DNA of 64,000 nucleotides from positions 209,119 to 273,118 of the forward strand of contig BEDY01000014.1 of NCBI GenBank assembly GCA_002335605.1, in the 5' to 3' direction. The notes beneath the pieces were generated by a model. It had not been told where the DNA came from. It ran no database searches and saw only the letters and a program-made list of their open reading frames with translations. A program made the position numbers and the translations under genes. This document shows, piece after piece, positions 47,601 through 60,397 of this stretch (position 1 is its first letter; the number at the start of each line of letters is the position of its first letter). This DNA is from Prillingera fragicola. Its lineage: Eukaryota > Basidiomycota > Tremellomycetes > Trichosporonales > Trichosporonaceae.

Positions 47601-49133
47601 CGGAGACCAGGATGACAAGCTTCGACGAAACGGTAGTCATTGATCGCTCGACCGCTTACTTTAACGGCTCTAGATTCCTCTCGGTGGTGTAGGGAAGGCT
47701 ACAGTGTCAGTGAAATCATTAATATCAGCTACAGTTAACACCATCGCCTGACACGAACGAACATGACAAAGGCGAGAACAATGCAAGGAAGGGCATAATT
47801 TAATTCATTAATTGACGAAGAGTGGCACCGAAACGCACATCGGTTCTGCCCCTATCTTCAATGCACTAACTTAGGGGCGAGCAAGCTTATTACTGCCACC
47901 AACACAGCCAAAAAGTCGATCATGTGAGAAGTTGCTGCACCAAGAAGAGAAAGTGAAAAATGATCACCGTGGACATGCCGGCCACATCAAAGTCAGTCTC
48001 AAAACAGGCCACCAGATCGCGTCAAAGTCAGCCTCACCGACCTCCAGTCTGCCTTCACGCGCACCCCGTTCCTTTCCAACCTGCTCACACGGTGCTAACA
48101 TACTATTTATTAGCATAAGCCAAGGAGCAGTCAAGGTTTGCATCCCCGCCCAGAACCACATTGAAGCTTTAATTACGTACCAACCCACGCACTTGGACCG
48201 CGGACCCAGAACTCTATTCCATTTCTGGGTGTGGTGGATAATACAAATTAGATTTGCTCGCCGCCTGTGTCTCTGGGGCTCACAGCGATGACAGTGTCGG
48301 CCTGAACCTTGAGCGGTCAGTATGAGTCTTGCGCGACTCTTGCTCTTGCAGACATTCTACGAAAAGTCTCCTTCCCCCAACGACATTCTGCTCCACCTGC
48401 TCGCCCCGTCCATCATCCCGCGACGATCGCCCAAGCCAGCGTCGCATGCGCGTCGCACCTCGTCAAACGACCCCCCAAAACCCCTTCACGCAACCCTCGT
48501 CCCTCGCCGAACATCGTCTCCACATTCTCGGCGAGGCACGCCTATTCCACCCAACACGTCAGCACCACACGCAGCCACGCGTGGTCCAGTCGCGTCTGCC
48601 TGTCGGGTGTATTGTTGATCCGCCAAGGGTACCAGGGGCCACAGTCTCAGCTGTCTCACTCCGAGACATGCTTCCAGAAGGGCCCCGCCGTGTGTAGGAG
48701 CTTGAGCATGGCTACAAGAAGAATACTACTGCACACAGTTCTGCAAAGGCACGAGGGAAGGAAAGGGTCCAGGGGAACGAAGAAGTTCGGTGGGGGAAGG
48801 GCAAGAGGAGTGCGTATGGCTTACGTTGCTCGATGCCGTACATGCTTCCGTGGCCAATCGACCAGGATTGCCAGATATGGATATGCCAGGGAAGAGAGCC
48901 GCCTTGTTGACAAAACTTGGAGCGTCCTCGTTTTTTCTTGCACCTGTATGGCTGCTGGCTGCTAGAGCTGTGGAGCTGCGCGATTGTGTCCGAGGGTGGT
49001 CAGTGGCACAGTGGCACGCGAAGCAGATGTGTAGTGGCATGCTCGTCTATCTGTACAACAGTTTGTATATGATTATGCAGCTTCTACCGAGTGCAGGTTG
49101 TAATAGGTGCAGTAGGATGTAGTTGATAGTAAG
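44632..49133. other. 4.5 kb gene-poor region
   Basis: The longest stretch without a supported gene. Only short frames occur, none with a recognisable domain. A perfect inverted repeat lies at 45591-45608 and a 12-bp palindrome at 46634-46645. The segment 46900-47950 is clearly more AT-rich than the rest of the window (for example ataatttaattcattaattg near 47797), unlike the coding DNA. I see no transposon protein fragments and no terminal repeats. Confidence 0.5.
45591..45608. repeat. Perfect inverted repeat CGGCCCGT-TG-ACGGGCCG
   Basis: Arms of 8 bp with a 2-bp spacer. It could form a hairpin or be a dyad site for a zinc-cluster regulator (CGG...CCG ends). There is no flanking T-run that would suggest a terminator. 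Confidence 0.6.
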
Positions 49134-52100
49134 TTAGTTTGTACCAGTCGCCGTCGAGCTGCTCGTCGCAGACTCGGCCTCCATGCCGTGAGGCGGCGAG
49201 GGGAACTGGCGTACAACCTCAACGTCGGGGTTGGGTGTGATCGGCGTGACTGCGGCGAGAAGCGATGTGCTCGAGCCAGAGCTCTTGCGCGGCGTGCGCA
49301 GGCTGCCAGACGACTGAGTCTCAAAACTTGCAGTCGACACGCCAAAGGTCGTGGGAGAGAAGGACACCATGTCGTTGCTGTCACGCGGTGACTTGCGCGC
49401 ACTCAGCGAGCGCATAGGCAGCGGCGTAGCTCGGCCACTGGCTTGCGACAGACGGAACGCTAAATGTCAGCAAGGCTAGTCCAGGAGTAACTTACATTCC
49501 GTGATCCACGAGTCGTCACGGGGGTGTGCGCTCATGGGACTCGGCTCCAAACGGCCAGTCTCAAACGCACCGCCGAGGCTAGCAGTGTTGGGGCTGCTGT
49601 GACTGCCTCCAAAGCCAGCAATACCGAGGCCCTGGCGCAGACCAGGCGACGTTTGCATCGGCGTGAGCGACGCAGGGCCGTCCATCGGCGAGCGAGGGAA
49701 GGGTATGATTGGTGTGCGAATCTCAAACGTCCCGTCACTGCCCTCGCCCTCGCGTGGGCTGCCAGGCATGAGCGAGTGGAAGCCCGAGGGGTTTGAGGGG
49801 TCGCTATTGGCGCGAGCGGGGAGGGGCGAGGTCGGGCCCCCGAGACGGTGCAACGCGCCACTTGACCTGTTGGGGTTGGGCGACGCGACCTGGGGCGTGC
49901 GGAAGAAGAGACCGCGGAATGACTCGTCAAAGCTGGGACGCATCGAAGCATCACTGCCAGACGAGCCGCCAGAGTTGCGCCGCTCGTGCAGCAGCTCCTC
50001 AGACCCGCTTTCTGGGCTTACAAGAGACTCTCCAACGCGCGCGTTCTGGCGCGGCGTCTCACTCAGCTGCTCCAGGAGAGCCAGGCGTTGTGCCTCGGAC
50101 GGCAGAATGGTCGTACGGTGCGAGTCTGGCACTTCAGTCATGGTCGACCGGGCGGAACGACCAGGAGGTGGACTGTTCGAGTCGGCGTCATTGTCTTCAA
50201 TGTCGAACGATGATTGCTCAGAGGCGACGACGTCTACCGGGAGAGGCGCAAGTACCCCGTCGTCCTGGTTGCTCTCCGCGTCCTCGTAGTGTGACAGCGC
50301 CGAGGTGGACGACATCGGGAAGAAGTCGGGCATAGTCGCGTCAGAATCAGCGCTAGACGAAGTCTTGTTGCTGTGATGGCGCGTGCGCTGCCAGCCCTCG
50401 GAAGCGTCAGAGTACAGCGAGACGCTCGAGGCGGAAGCCATGCTGTCGCGCATAGTAGACACAGGAGCGACGAGGCTCGACTGGCTGGCACTGCTAAGCT
50501 TGCTCCTGACACTGCGAAAGCTGAGCGACGCGGGCGAGTTGGTACCCCCAAAGACGTTGGCAAGCTTGGGACGTTCGCGCTTGGTAGAGCCAATAATCGG
50601 GAGGCTGCCGCCGCCCGACTCGGCGTGACCGGCAAACAGCGCCAGCGGCGAGCGACTGATGCTTCCTGAGGCAGCAAACGACGGCGAGGGGGAGGTGAGC
50701 TGCGCGAGCGGGCCGACAGTGCCGGGCACGGGAGTCTGAGGGGACTCTCGCTCGGGGGCTAGGACAGCGACGCGAGTCTGACGTATAGGCGTGGGCGACT
50801 CGTCCATGATGGTCGGAAGCGCACCACCGAGAGGAGGTGGTGTGATCTGCCGCTTGGGCGGTGCAGGAGCCATTGGTGGAACCGGTGCGTGGCGGTTGGC
50901 TGTAGGCGATTCCTGCAGCGTCGAGTGGAGCAGCGTTGCACCCGCTGGCGACGCAGGACGAGAGTTTTGAGCACTGCTGGGGGGCGATGACGTGAGCGTG
51001 CTGGCGTACATACCACCTGCGGCAGCAGCCGTAGCACCAGCGACTGCGATGCGACTGAGCTGATCACCTGATCCGCTCTTCTTCATCAACGAGCCAGAGC
51101 GGCTGGGCAGCCTGTCAAGCGACGACGTTGACGTGTTCCGCGAGTTGGGAGGGAACGGAGGCGTCGGCGGAATGGGATGGGATGGAACGGGACGCTGAGG
51201 GGGAATCTTGGTCGGGGCCGTCGAGGGCAGTATAGGTAGGGCCTTCTCTCGTGGAACGACAGTGCTCTGGTCAGCACTTTCGTCGGTCGACATTGACGTC
51301 CTGGGAGGGGTCTTTGGCGGGGTCCTGAGTGGCGACTTGTCCTTGGTAGACTTGGTGTGCACCGACGATCGCTTGGACCGCATAGTGGAGACGGTGCTTT
51401 TGCGTCGGCTGTCACTGCGTATGGGCGAGCCAAAGAAGGACGTCTTGAACCCAGGCGAGCGCGGCGACGCAGGCGGTGACTCGACGAAGCCACCCTGGTG
51501 GCCACCGGGGTGACCCTCGCTCGAGGCAGAAGGCAGAGACGGCGAGAAGAGATCGCGCGAATACGTGGCCTGGCGATGCGGCGTGGGATACTCTGGCCGT
51601 GCTGCACCGAGAGGAGGCGACATGAGAGAGAAGTGCGAGACGGAAGACGCCGGGGAGAACGTGGGCTGCGGGATGACACTGGGGCTCTTGTAGCTTTGGC
51701 TCTTGTGCGAGCTCCTTGACGATGCAGTCTTGCGAGTAGGCGACATGGGCGGAGACTGGAACGCGCGCAACGTCTGGTCACGGCGGTGCTGCCTCGCGAG
51801 CAAGTATCGAGCATGGGCCGAGCTGGGGTCCTCCTTGATGCCAGGCGGGCGAACCGAAGGCGGCGTGTCCAACGGCAGCTGAGTATGCGCCGGTGGCGCC
51901 GCCGCCTCGTTGCCAGAGGTGGTGATAGCCAGACCAATCTCGGACTCGGGGAAGTCGTAGGTGAAAGGAGATGAGCGGTCAGGCGTCGGTATTGTTGGCG
52001 CTTCGTCACTGGAAACCTTCAGCCTGCTAGGCTCGGCAAAGTCGATCGACCGGGGTGGCGCACGGAGGTGACCGTCTGTACGCGCGCTTCCGGCTCCAAC

Positions 52101-54083
52101 AACGACAAGCCCCGGAGCAGCGGGGACCATGCTCTGACGCTTGGACGCAGGAGGGTTGAGGCGGAACTGGAACGACCTCGGTGGTCCGGTCTGGCGACGA
52201 CGAGCACTCGGAGGGTTCTGCATGCCTCGAGGGGACCCGTGGCCAGCCGTGGACGCAGCCTTCGGATAACCACCGAGGTCGGGGTTACTCCTTGTAAATG
52301 ACTCTTGATACCTGACCGACTGGCTCCTCTTTGGAGTGTACGGTGCACTGGCATGGACAGGCAGGGCCGGCGACGATGTGCTTTTGGGCAACTGTACTGG
52401 TGTCGACTGAGGCGTCGTCTTAAGGAACCCAAAGGTACGCCGAGACGAATTGCTGTGTCCGGTGCGGACACTGTCTGAACGTTCAGGCCGATCGCGAACT
52501 GAAGATGCCCGGTAGATCTGGCGCCGAGCTTGTTGCTGCTGCTGCATCTGGCCTTGCCGCGGAAGGTCGTCGTGCGATACGGCCTTGCGACCGCGACCCT
52601 GGCGCGAGAAGAGTGACCGTATCGAACCAGACGCCGAGCGACTGCGAACGTGCGGTGGCCGCTCGGGATTGTCCACCGAGCTAGCGGTAGAACCAAGGGT
52701 GAGCCTCGATCCAGGTGTGCCAGGCCCATCGACCGAGCGGCGCAAGCTACCGCTTCGGCGACGGGCAAAGTCGGCCCACTCTTCACGTTCGTGGTCGCGT
52801 GCCTCACTCCTAGCATAGGCGCGAGTGAATACGGGGGTGCCGTCGTCCATGTCGGCATCGCTGTCCTGTTCTGGGCTATCTGGTGGTGTAATGTCGTGGG
52901 CATAAAAACGTGGCCGGGGAAAAGTGAGGGCGTCGCACATCGTGCTGACAGCTAGTCGGGATTTGGAACCTTCACTGTGGAGGGAGATTGCGGAACCCAG
53001 GGGCCAGCGAGATGCCTGTCCGGGAAGAGATGCAGCTGAAATATTTGCGCCGACTCGAGGGTACGGACGAGATGTGTGCGGGGATGGAGGATATTGCTGT
53101 GATGAGGGAGGGTAGTCGGATGGAGGTGTGTAGAGATTGGGTGTGCTGCTGAAGGGGCTGTGGTTGATCTGCGGCGACTGCTGTTGCTGCTGAATGCCGC
53201 GTGACAAGGGCGAAAACAGCATTTTAGGTGCTGCGAGACCAGTGTGAACCGAGGAGGAAGGCTTTACAGAGTCATGCCCGGTGCTTAGCTCGCCGCCGAG
53301 CGATTGTTGGCCACCGCCAGGGGCGTATGAATTGTATTGCGACAAATGACCATACTGCCCTCCGAGGCTGCTTGAATGGCCGTATGGTGCGTATGAGGCG
53401 ACGCTAGTGCTGCCGTAGGACTGGAGGTACGGCTGACTGCCGTGGTGTCTGCTGGCGATGCCGGCCGGTTGGGATCCTAATGGCCGGTGTGCATGCCCTC
53501 CTCCTGCGACTGATGCTTCTGTCGTCGATCCAAAGTTGAGCAACGCCGGAGTGGAGGCTGACGTTACTTTGACATTCTTTGGCTTTCGGCGGGCGCCAAA
53601 GAGCCATTCGCTAAAGCGACCTCGCTTGGGCTCATTGCGCTGCTGAGCTGCGGCGGGAGCGAGCCCAATGCCCTGCGCGCCCGATGGCTGCACTGGTGGA
53701 GAAAAGGAAGCGACCGATGACGAAACAAATGGTGGCCGGTATGGGACGAAGCCATCTGGGCTTGGCTTGTTGCCCTTGTTGCGACCTAGAAGGTTGCTTT
53801 TATGTTGTGGTGTGCGCTGAAGGTCTTTGCGCGTTGACGACGAGCCGCGCCGCCACCAGGGCTCGGCCATGGCGCCCTTGGCGGTGCCGGAGAGGTCGAC
53901 AAGACTGGCAGCAGCGGTTGTGCCGTGTGTGCTGGCGAGGTCGCTAGTGCTGCTAGTGGTCAAAGAGGTATACGAGGGCGTGGAATGGCGTGAGGGTGGG
54001 AGACATTCGTATGGTTGGAGTAGAGGTTGCGACGGTAGCGGTTGAGGTCGGGCGTGGTGGTCGTGATGGTTTGCGAGGTGCAT
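49134..54083 (-). CDS. Very large Ser/Pro-rich disordered protein of unknown function
   Basis: Predicted 1637-residue protein, two exons (54083-49496 and 49459-49134), joining in frame at ITE-SFRLSQ. I recognise no domain. Ser, Pro, Thr, Arg and Gly dominate, with many SP/TP and RxxS sites (SPRSPGFKTSFFGSP, RKSTVSTMRSKRSS, TPPKTPPRTS), suggesting heavy phosphorylation by proline-directed and basophilic kinases. Gln-rich runs (QQQQQ) and His/Tyr/Gly-rich segments occur near the N-terminus. Such proteins often act at the cell cortex, in polarity or as signalling scaffolds, but this is only an analogy. The reading frame staying open for 4.6 kb makes it real beyond doubt; the exact start ATG is less sure. 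Confidence 0.82.
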
Positions 54084-57081
54084 GGCATGCGATCAGCTGT
54101 TGTCGCCTCGCATTTGGGAGAAAGATAAAGGGATAGCAAGGAAATGTGTGGAGGAGAAGGACAAGGACAACGACGAGGAGGAGGCGACGAGGACATACGC
54201 CGGTAGTCTCCAAGGAGAGGGGAGGCGCAATCGCCCACCATTGTAAAAGCCACGAGGGGTTTGTACGAGACATTGACCAAACCTTGTTGACAATCGTTCC
54301 GACACGTTGGGTCCTGACGAGGTGCAGTTTGACTCACGACTGCTAGAGGATGCCAATGGGTGCGGTGCCTCTCTGTGCTTTTGGTTCTGCTACGCTACCG
54401 GGAGGGTAGACAAGGAGGGAAACCCAAGAGACGGCGGATGGGAAGCTTCTAAGTGTGATGGTTGTTTGGATGAAGAGAGAGAGAAAGAGTGAGACGAGCA
54501 AATGTTTGGCGGACAAAGGTGGAGGAAGGGTGGTCTGCAGTGCAAGGAGGTCGTCTTCCCTCGTCGCCAGAGGTGGTAAGGGAGCCCCTTGGTATGTATG
54601 TATGTTTCCAAGGGGTTGGGTATGAGGATGATATGAACACTGCACTACTGCATACGACGTAGACCAGGTAACCTGCACGCTGCTTCAGTAGTATACACCA
54701 CCCAAAAGCGGAAACCCAGTTTGGGTAGACTGCAAAGGGAAGCGGCAATCAAGGCACTTGCGTACCCCTCCTCCTCCTGCTCTCTCTCGTTCTCTTCTCC
54801 TCCTGCTCCCTCTTGCTCAGCTGCAGGGGGACCAACAACCTGCTAACCCGGGCAGGGTACTATTTTTTTCTGCATGCAGGATGCAGAGCAGCAAGGGTAC
54901 GAGGTGGTGGTGGATGCCGCTCGCATGGGTGCACGGCCTGCCGCTCTCTCCTTCCCTGAGCCTCTCTACCTGGTCCCCCCTTGCATAATCTCTCGTCATT
55001 CGAGAAGCATACCTGCTCCTTTCAGGACGTAAACACGAAACTCTGTCTCCTCTTTCATCAAAGTACACTACTGTCCCCCGCAACCCAAGCAGCATCTACA
55101 CTGCTTGAACAACTCCCTGTCTGTTGCAGCATCGTTTACCAGTCTGGGCCTGCTTCACCTCACACCTGTGCGGCGTCTTCTCCTCAGGCAGCAGCCACCG
55201 CAAACATCCACACTAACAAGCTAACAAGCGGCAGCACAGTCATGCCGCCAATTGTCCCTGGCTGCCGCGGCCAAAGTGGACCGAACAATACAAACCCCTG
55301 GCCAATGTCGATCTCGGCGCCGCTCCCAGGCTCCCAAACCCACTGACCCGGACCAGGACCCGAGGTGAGCTTGGCTGGAACATGCCTTGCGGTAGCCATC
55401 TGCAAAAGGAGGTCAGGAATGTTGGGACAAGGGGACGACGTCTTGTCGGTCAGTCGCAGCGATGCAGGGCCATTGTGAAGCTGCTATCATTGTGAAGCAG
55501 TCGGCCCCTCTTTACTTGCCGTTGGGTCGGTCGTATGTTTGGTAATGCATGCTGCAGCAGGGGAAGTCCAGCCGCCGGTGCCATACGTTGCCGGATGACC
55601 ACAACGTCCACGCTGCGTACGCACATCTGCACCTGCGACGAGTGCGCCTGTTGGTCGAGAGCGGTAGTGCAGGATTCCGCACTGTAGCTCGTTGCAAGCG
55701 TGCAGTTGCCCTTGTCCTCCTCCCTGATCTCGAAGGCTTGCAAGCAGGTAAACAGCTTGGCTTGAAGAAGACCAGGTGCGACATTGTAATGTTAGGTACA
55801 TTATGAGTGACGCTTGCGATCGTGATTCTTCCATTCTTTAGATCTATACTCTACACCGGCAGGCAGTCACTGATCACTGACGATCACAGCCTCTGCCTCT
55901 CCAAGCCAATGCAGCGCCGCCTCGGAGCCACCCAACATACCCTTGAATGGTAACTGATTAACACCTGATCCCAGGTACACCCAACCTGCACCGACAACTG
56001 CAGCCTCACCTCCAGGTCCCCGGTGCAGCAGCGGTACAACGACTCACAGCGCAGGGCCTCGCCGCTGCAGATCCCTTGAACGTGGCGCGGGACTCGGGAC
56101 AGTGAATTGTTCTTGAACTCTGAACTTTGATTTTTCTTTTTCTGGGTCCATTGCACTTGCCGCTCTACATGGTTTGCATTCACCGTGACCGGTCGTTACT
56201 TTTGTATTCTTAATCCCACCTGCCTACCTGCAGGCACTGCAGAAGCCGCCATGTGTCCGACCTTCTCCGCCGACTGACAACGAACCAGCTCCTGATCACT
56301 GACCAGGATAGTGATTAACGTTCAGCCAAGGACTCCGACACACGTGCAGCAGTGGGAAGCGTTACCCCCCAACAAGGATAAGCTTCGCAGAGGTAAGCCG
56401 TACCACCCTCCAACGTGGCTCTTTAAAACTCGTCGTTGTCGCTCCCAACACCGCCACTGCAGAGGAACACTTATGCCTGCCAGCCATGTCTCAGACCCCG
56501 TGGCACCAGTCCCGGTGCCGCGGTAAGGGACAGCGAACAATGGCACAGCGATACCAGGGCGAAGGAACATAAGACTGGGAGAGACGCAGAGCCCCTCGCG
56601 GACGGTATCTGCTCTGAGCGAGGTGCGGGGAACATTGTCCTGGTCGTGATTGTACGCTATTGTACGTGTTCTAGACGCGGAGAAGTACGTAAGCTTGCTG
56701 GGGGTGTATGGCAGCTTGCTGCCAAGGCGCCCTGCTATAGGTGTCCTTGTCATTCCAGGGAGGGCCATGCCGAAGTGGAAACGAGCAAGATACTGCCTGG
56801 GTCGCAGTCTGTAGGGGGAAGACAGGAAAGTGGAGGCGGGGTTTGGTGGGTCAACGCTGGGTCTCAGGCTATGTCTATGATACACTCTGTTTGGGCATGC
56901 ATACTCCAACCTGCACAAATACACCCTCCCCTTGGGCAGTACTTCTCTGCTGACATGCATCACCAGCTGGCCGAGTAACAGGTGACGAGCAGACAAGATG
57001 TAGTGACGATTCGCCACTAGCCACCTCCCACTTTCGATCATTGCGGGGCAACACCATCTCTCAACCACACCATCCCCCGCA
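54084..57081. other. 3 kb gene-poor region between two divergent genes
   Basis: Holds the promoter and probably long 5' leader of the large Ser/Pro-rich gene (left) and the hydrolase promoter (right). A long pyrimidine-rich tract lies at about 54766-54830. The 12-mer CTGATCACTGAC occurs twice on the plus strand (55870-55881 and 56292-56303). No frame here has a recognisable domain. Confidence 0.45.
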
Positions 57082-58168
57082 ATGCCCTCCCACCCCTCCC
57101 TCCACCTGTGCTTCCCAGCCTCAACCCCAGAGGTAGGCCTCGAGGTCCGCCTCTTCCTCGCCCCGCACCTCCTGCGCCCGCGAGCGGGCACGCCGACAAA
57201 CGAGCACGCGCTGGTCCTCCACGCCATGGCGTCCGAGATGCTCGCGCGGGGTGAGCCTACCGAGCTGCAGGAGTTGAAGGACGAGCAGAAGGAGGCGCTA
57301 AAGGCTTTGAGAGTGGACAAGGTCGTTACTGCTTCGCATCCTTGGGGGCGGCTGGGAGGGAACATGTCGTTTCCGTGAGTCGACGTGCTTGAGTAGCCTG
57401 CCGTGAGCGGGTCCCAAGCTCATGCACTCATCACATTTACTGACACGCAAAGCGTAATTTCCCAGTTCCTGCCAACAGCAATCTTTGGCCCAGCAGCAGC
57501 CCCCCCAAAAGCAGCAGACGCCCCAAACATAGCCATAGCGACGTACAACCAGCGCGGCATCGGCAAGTCGGGCGGCTCGATGCCCATCCCGTCATTCGGC
57601 CTCGGCAACGACCCCGCCGACTTTGGCACAATCGAGGCCACCATCCTCGACCTAGTCGGCACGGACGCTACACAGGTCTATCGCCTCGTAAGTCCACCTC
57701 CCGTCCGAGCTGACGCCCGAGGGATACTCGTACGGCACCCTGCTGGCACTGAACGCCGCGCCGCCCGCGCGCGGCGTGGCGAGCACGATGCTCGTGTCCC
57801 CCGCCCCGACGCTGTTCAAGGGCCTGACCCTCTTTGGGGGGCCGACGTTTGAGCAGGGCTTGAGCGGGGTCGTGGAGCGGGCAGCGGGCGCTGTCGAGCC
57901 GCCTGTCGCTGGTGCTGCTGATGGGGCAACGGAGACCGTCCCGGCGGCAGCGTCAACAGATGCAGCTACGGCGGCGTTGCCGCCGACGGCCAAGAAGGCA
58001 CTTTGGATTGTCTACGGCAGTAAAGACGACTTTACCGGTGTGGCAACCCTGCGGGCCCTTGCCGCTGACACGGCGACGCATGTCGAGATTGAGGGCTGTG
58101 GGCATTTTTATGCCAGGCAGGAGGATGGGGTGCATCTTGCCAAGGCTATCGCAGATTGGATGGCCTAG
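57082..58168 (+). CDS. Alpha/beta-hydrolase fold protein
   Basis: Product of 324 residues from three exons (57082-57374, 57453-57687, 57722-58168). The nucleophile elbow GYSYG lies right after the second splice junction, which supports that acceptor. Upstream IAIATYNQRGIGKSGG is the strand and oxyanion-loop region; downstream LWIVYGSKDDF carries the likely catalytic Asp, and VEIEGCGHFY the catalytic His. No signal peptide is visible. The layout resembles small cytosolic hydrolases of the COG2945 type; substrate unknown. A Pro/Ala/Thr-rich insert (about 230-260) interrupts the cap. It converges on isovaleryl-CoA dehydrogenase, 141 bp apart. Confidence 0.85.
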
Positions 58169-58309
58169 GGCCACTCAGGGGAACGGACAGTTGTACGTTG
58201 TATTCACGGAGTTGTTGTGATATTGTGATGCTGCATCTACTATAACAATCCGGCACTGCTGTGCTCGGCCTTTGTGCTACTTGGTCTCCACTCGCCTAGC
58301 TCGTGTCGC

Positions 58310-59861
58310 TTACTGCTCAAGCGAGTCCTTGCCCTTCTTGAACGCCTCGTTGAACATCCGTCCAATCAACATCCTGCGGATCTCCTGAGTACCAGCACCG
58401 ACAGTGTAGAGACGCGCGTCCCTCAAGAGACGGCCGACCTCGTAGTCGTTGATGTAGCCGTTACCGCCCATGGTCTGCTGCGCGTCCATCGAGACCTCGA
58501 CCGCGGCGTCCGACGACAGCAGAATGGCACCGGCGCAGTCCTCGCGCGAGACACGGCCGGCGTCGGCCGCGCGCGCCACGGCGTAGACGTAGGCGCGCGA
58601 GGCAGAGAGCTTGGTGTACATGTCGGCAATCTTGCCCTGCATGAGCTGGAAGCTGGCAATCTCCTTGCCAAACTGCTTGCGCTCGTGCGTGTACTCGAGG
58701 GCCATGTCGAGGGCTGCCTGCATAATGCCGAGGGGGCCGCCGGAGAGAACCAGACGCTCATAGTCGAGACCCGACATGAGGACCTGGGCACCCTTGCCGA
58801 CGCCGCCAATGACGTTCTCCTCGGGAATCTTCATGTTGTCAAAGAAGAGCTCGGCGGTGGGCGAGCCACGCATGCCAAACTTGTCGAGGGGCTCGCCGAC
58901 GCTAAAGCCCTCGTAGTCGCGCTCGACGAGGAAGGCGGTGATGCCCTTGGAGGGAGCGACGTTGGGGTCCGACTTGGCGTAGATGAGGAACGTCTTGGCC
59001 ACGGGCGAGTTGGTGATCCAGCACTTGGAGCCGTTCATAATGTACGAGCCGTCCTTGAGCTCGGCCTTGGTGCGCATGCTGACAACGTCCGAGCCGGCGT
59101 TGGGCTCGGACATGGCGAGCGAACCAATGTGCTCACCGGTGAGGAGCTTGGGGAGGTACTTTTCCTTCTGCGCCTCGGTACCGTTGCGGGTGAGCTGATT
59201 GACCATCAGGTTCGAGTGAGCGCCGTACGAGAGACCGACAGAGGCCGAGGCACGCGAGATCTCTGCAAGGTGTGAGCGACAAACGAAACAGGTGGAGCGG
59301 CCGAGCTCAGAGCTCTTCTCCTACTCACCCTCCATGGCAATGGTGTGCTCGAGGTAGCCAAGACCAAGACCACCGTACTTCTCGGGGACAGTGACACCGA
59401 GAAGACCCATCTCTCCAAACTTGGGGAAAATGTCCTGCGTGTGTGAGCGTGTGTGCCACAAGACGAGCACAGCCAGAACGTTCAAATGAAGTGAACGATC
59501 CTAGCCAGCTGGCTACACTTACAGCGGGCAGCTTGTTCTCCTTGTCAATGGCGGCGGCGCGAGGAGCAATCTCCTTCTGCGAAAAGTCACGGACGGCGTC
59601 ACGGAACTGTTGGTGTCAGCGGTGTCGTCATTGTCAGCGTGCAGCAGCGGCAGCAGCAGCAGTAGCAGTAGGGCAGTGTGAACCTGCCAATTGCTACTGC
59701 TCGCGTGCTGCTACCAATGCTGGGTGACGCGTCAGACCCACCTCCTCCTGAGCCGGGGTGAGGCCAGCGACAGCATTGTTGTACGAGGTAAAGGTGCGGC
59801 GCGCGGCGAAGACGGCCGGGGTGCGGCGGGGGAGCGCGCGGAGGATGGTGACGGAGCGCAT
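58310..59861 (-). CDS. IVD1: Isovaleryl-CoA dehydrogenase, mitochondrial
   Basis: FAD enzyme of leucine catabolism in the mitochondrial matrix (isovaleryl-CoA to 3-methylcrotonyl-CoA). The product is 420 residues from four exons (59861-59742, 59606-59523, 59434-59329, 59262-58310). An Arg/Ala-rich presequence ([20 protein letters not shown]) precedes the acyl-CoA dehydrogenase fold. Landmarks are [44 protein letters not shown] and [21 protein letters not shown]. The catalytic Glu is placed as in IVD rather than MCAD, at about residue 272 in [15 protein letters not shown]. It diverges from ALF1. Confidence 0.95.
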
Positions 59862-60397
59862 GCTTGCTTGGTGTTGATGAGAGAGTGGTGAGTGTGTAGA
59901 GGTTGTTTGTAAAAAGTGTAGCTATTTCTTGCACAGAGGTGGAAAGGTTGACCCCAGGACTGTGGTGAAGAACAAGATGGAGGGCACCGGCTCGGAGCTT
60001 ATCACCTGTTGCCGACCGTGTCATCAACATCCATGTGGAGTTAAGGGGGAGTCATGTCGCCGTCACTGTATCCATGCATATCACTGCCCACTTGGGTAGG
60101 AGGAGCATGACATGTCGGGAACACTACCTGTAAGGCCGCTCTGTGTGCGCTGCTTGCCGCTAAACCATGCTCCGCGACCATCATTACCCAGCTGCGGGGT
60201 ATGTGGATAAACTCTGGACACACCGGCCGCGGGGAACAGCGGGGCCACACGGCGGGAGCAAACTCGCGTGCGCCGCACATGATTAAATCACGTGACTACA
60301 AGGTGGAGGTCCAGCATCTTCGACGCGACAGCGATCGACCATGACGGCGGGGAGAATGTTGCTGTTGACGACACCTTCTCTCCAATAACAAGCAGCA
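59862..60397. promoter_or_regulatory. Divergent promoter, IVD1 / ALF1
   Basis: A 536-bp spacer. A palindromic E-box TCACGTGA lies at 60288-60295, about 105 bp upstream of the ALF1 start. Such sites bind Cbf1/USF-type bHLH factors in fungi. Function here is inference. Confidence 0.45.

Noticed and set aside
48309..48965. Overlapping 218- and 98-codon frames
   Set aside because: Composition is Ser/Arg/Pro-rich in all frames with no domain or splice structure; not enough to call a gene.
44632..49133. Decayed transposon
   Set aside because: No reverse transcriptase, transposase or integrase fragments, and no terminal repeats could be found by eye. A genome self-comparison could still show a non-autonomous element.
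56322..57365. 347-codon minus-strand frame
   Set aside because: It overlaps the first exon of the alpha/beta hydrolase antisense and extends into promoter DNA; no domain seen.
58274..59275. 333-codon plus-strand frame opposite isovaleryl-CoA dehydrogenase
   Set aside because: A shadow frame; the minus strand encodes an unmistakable acyl-CoA dehydrogenase.
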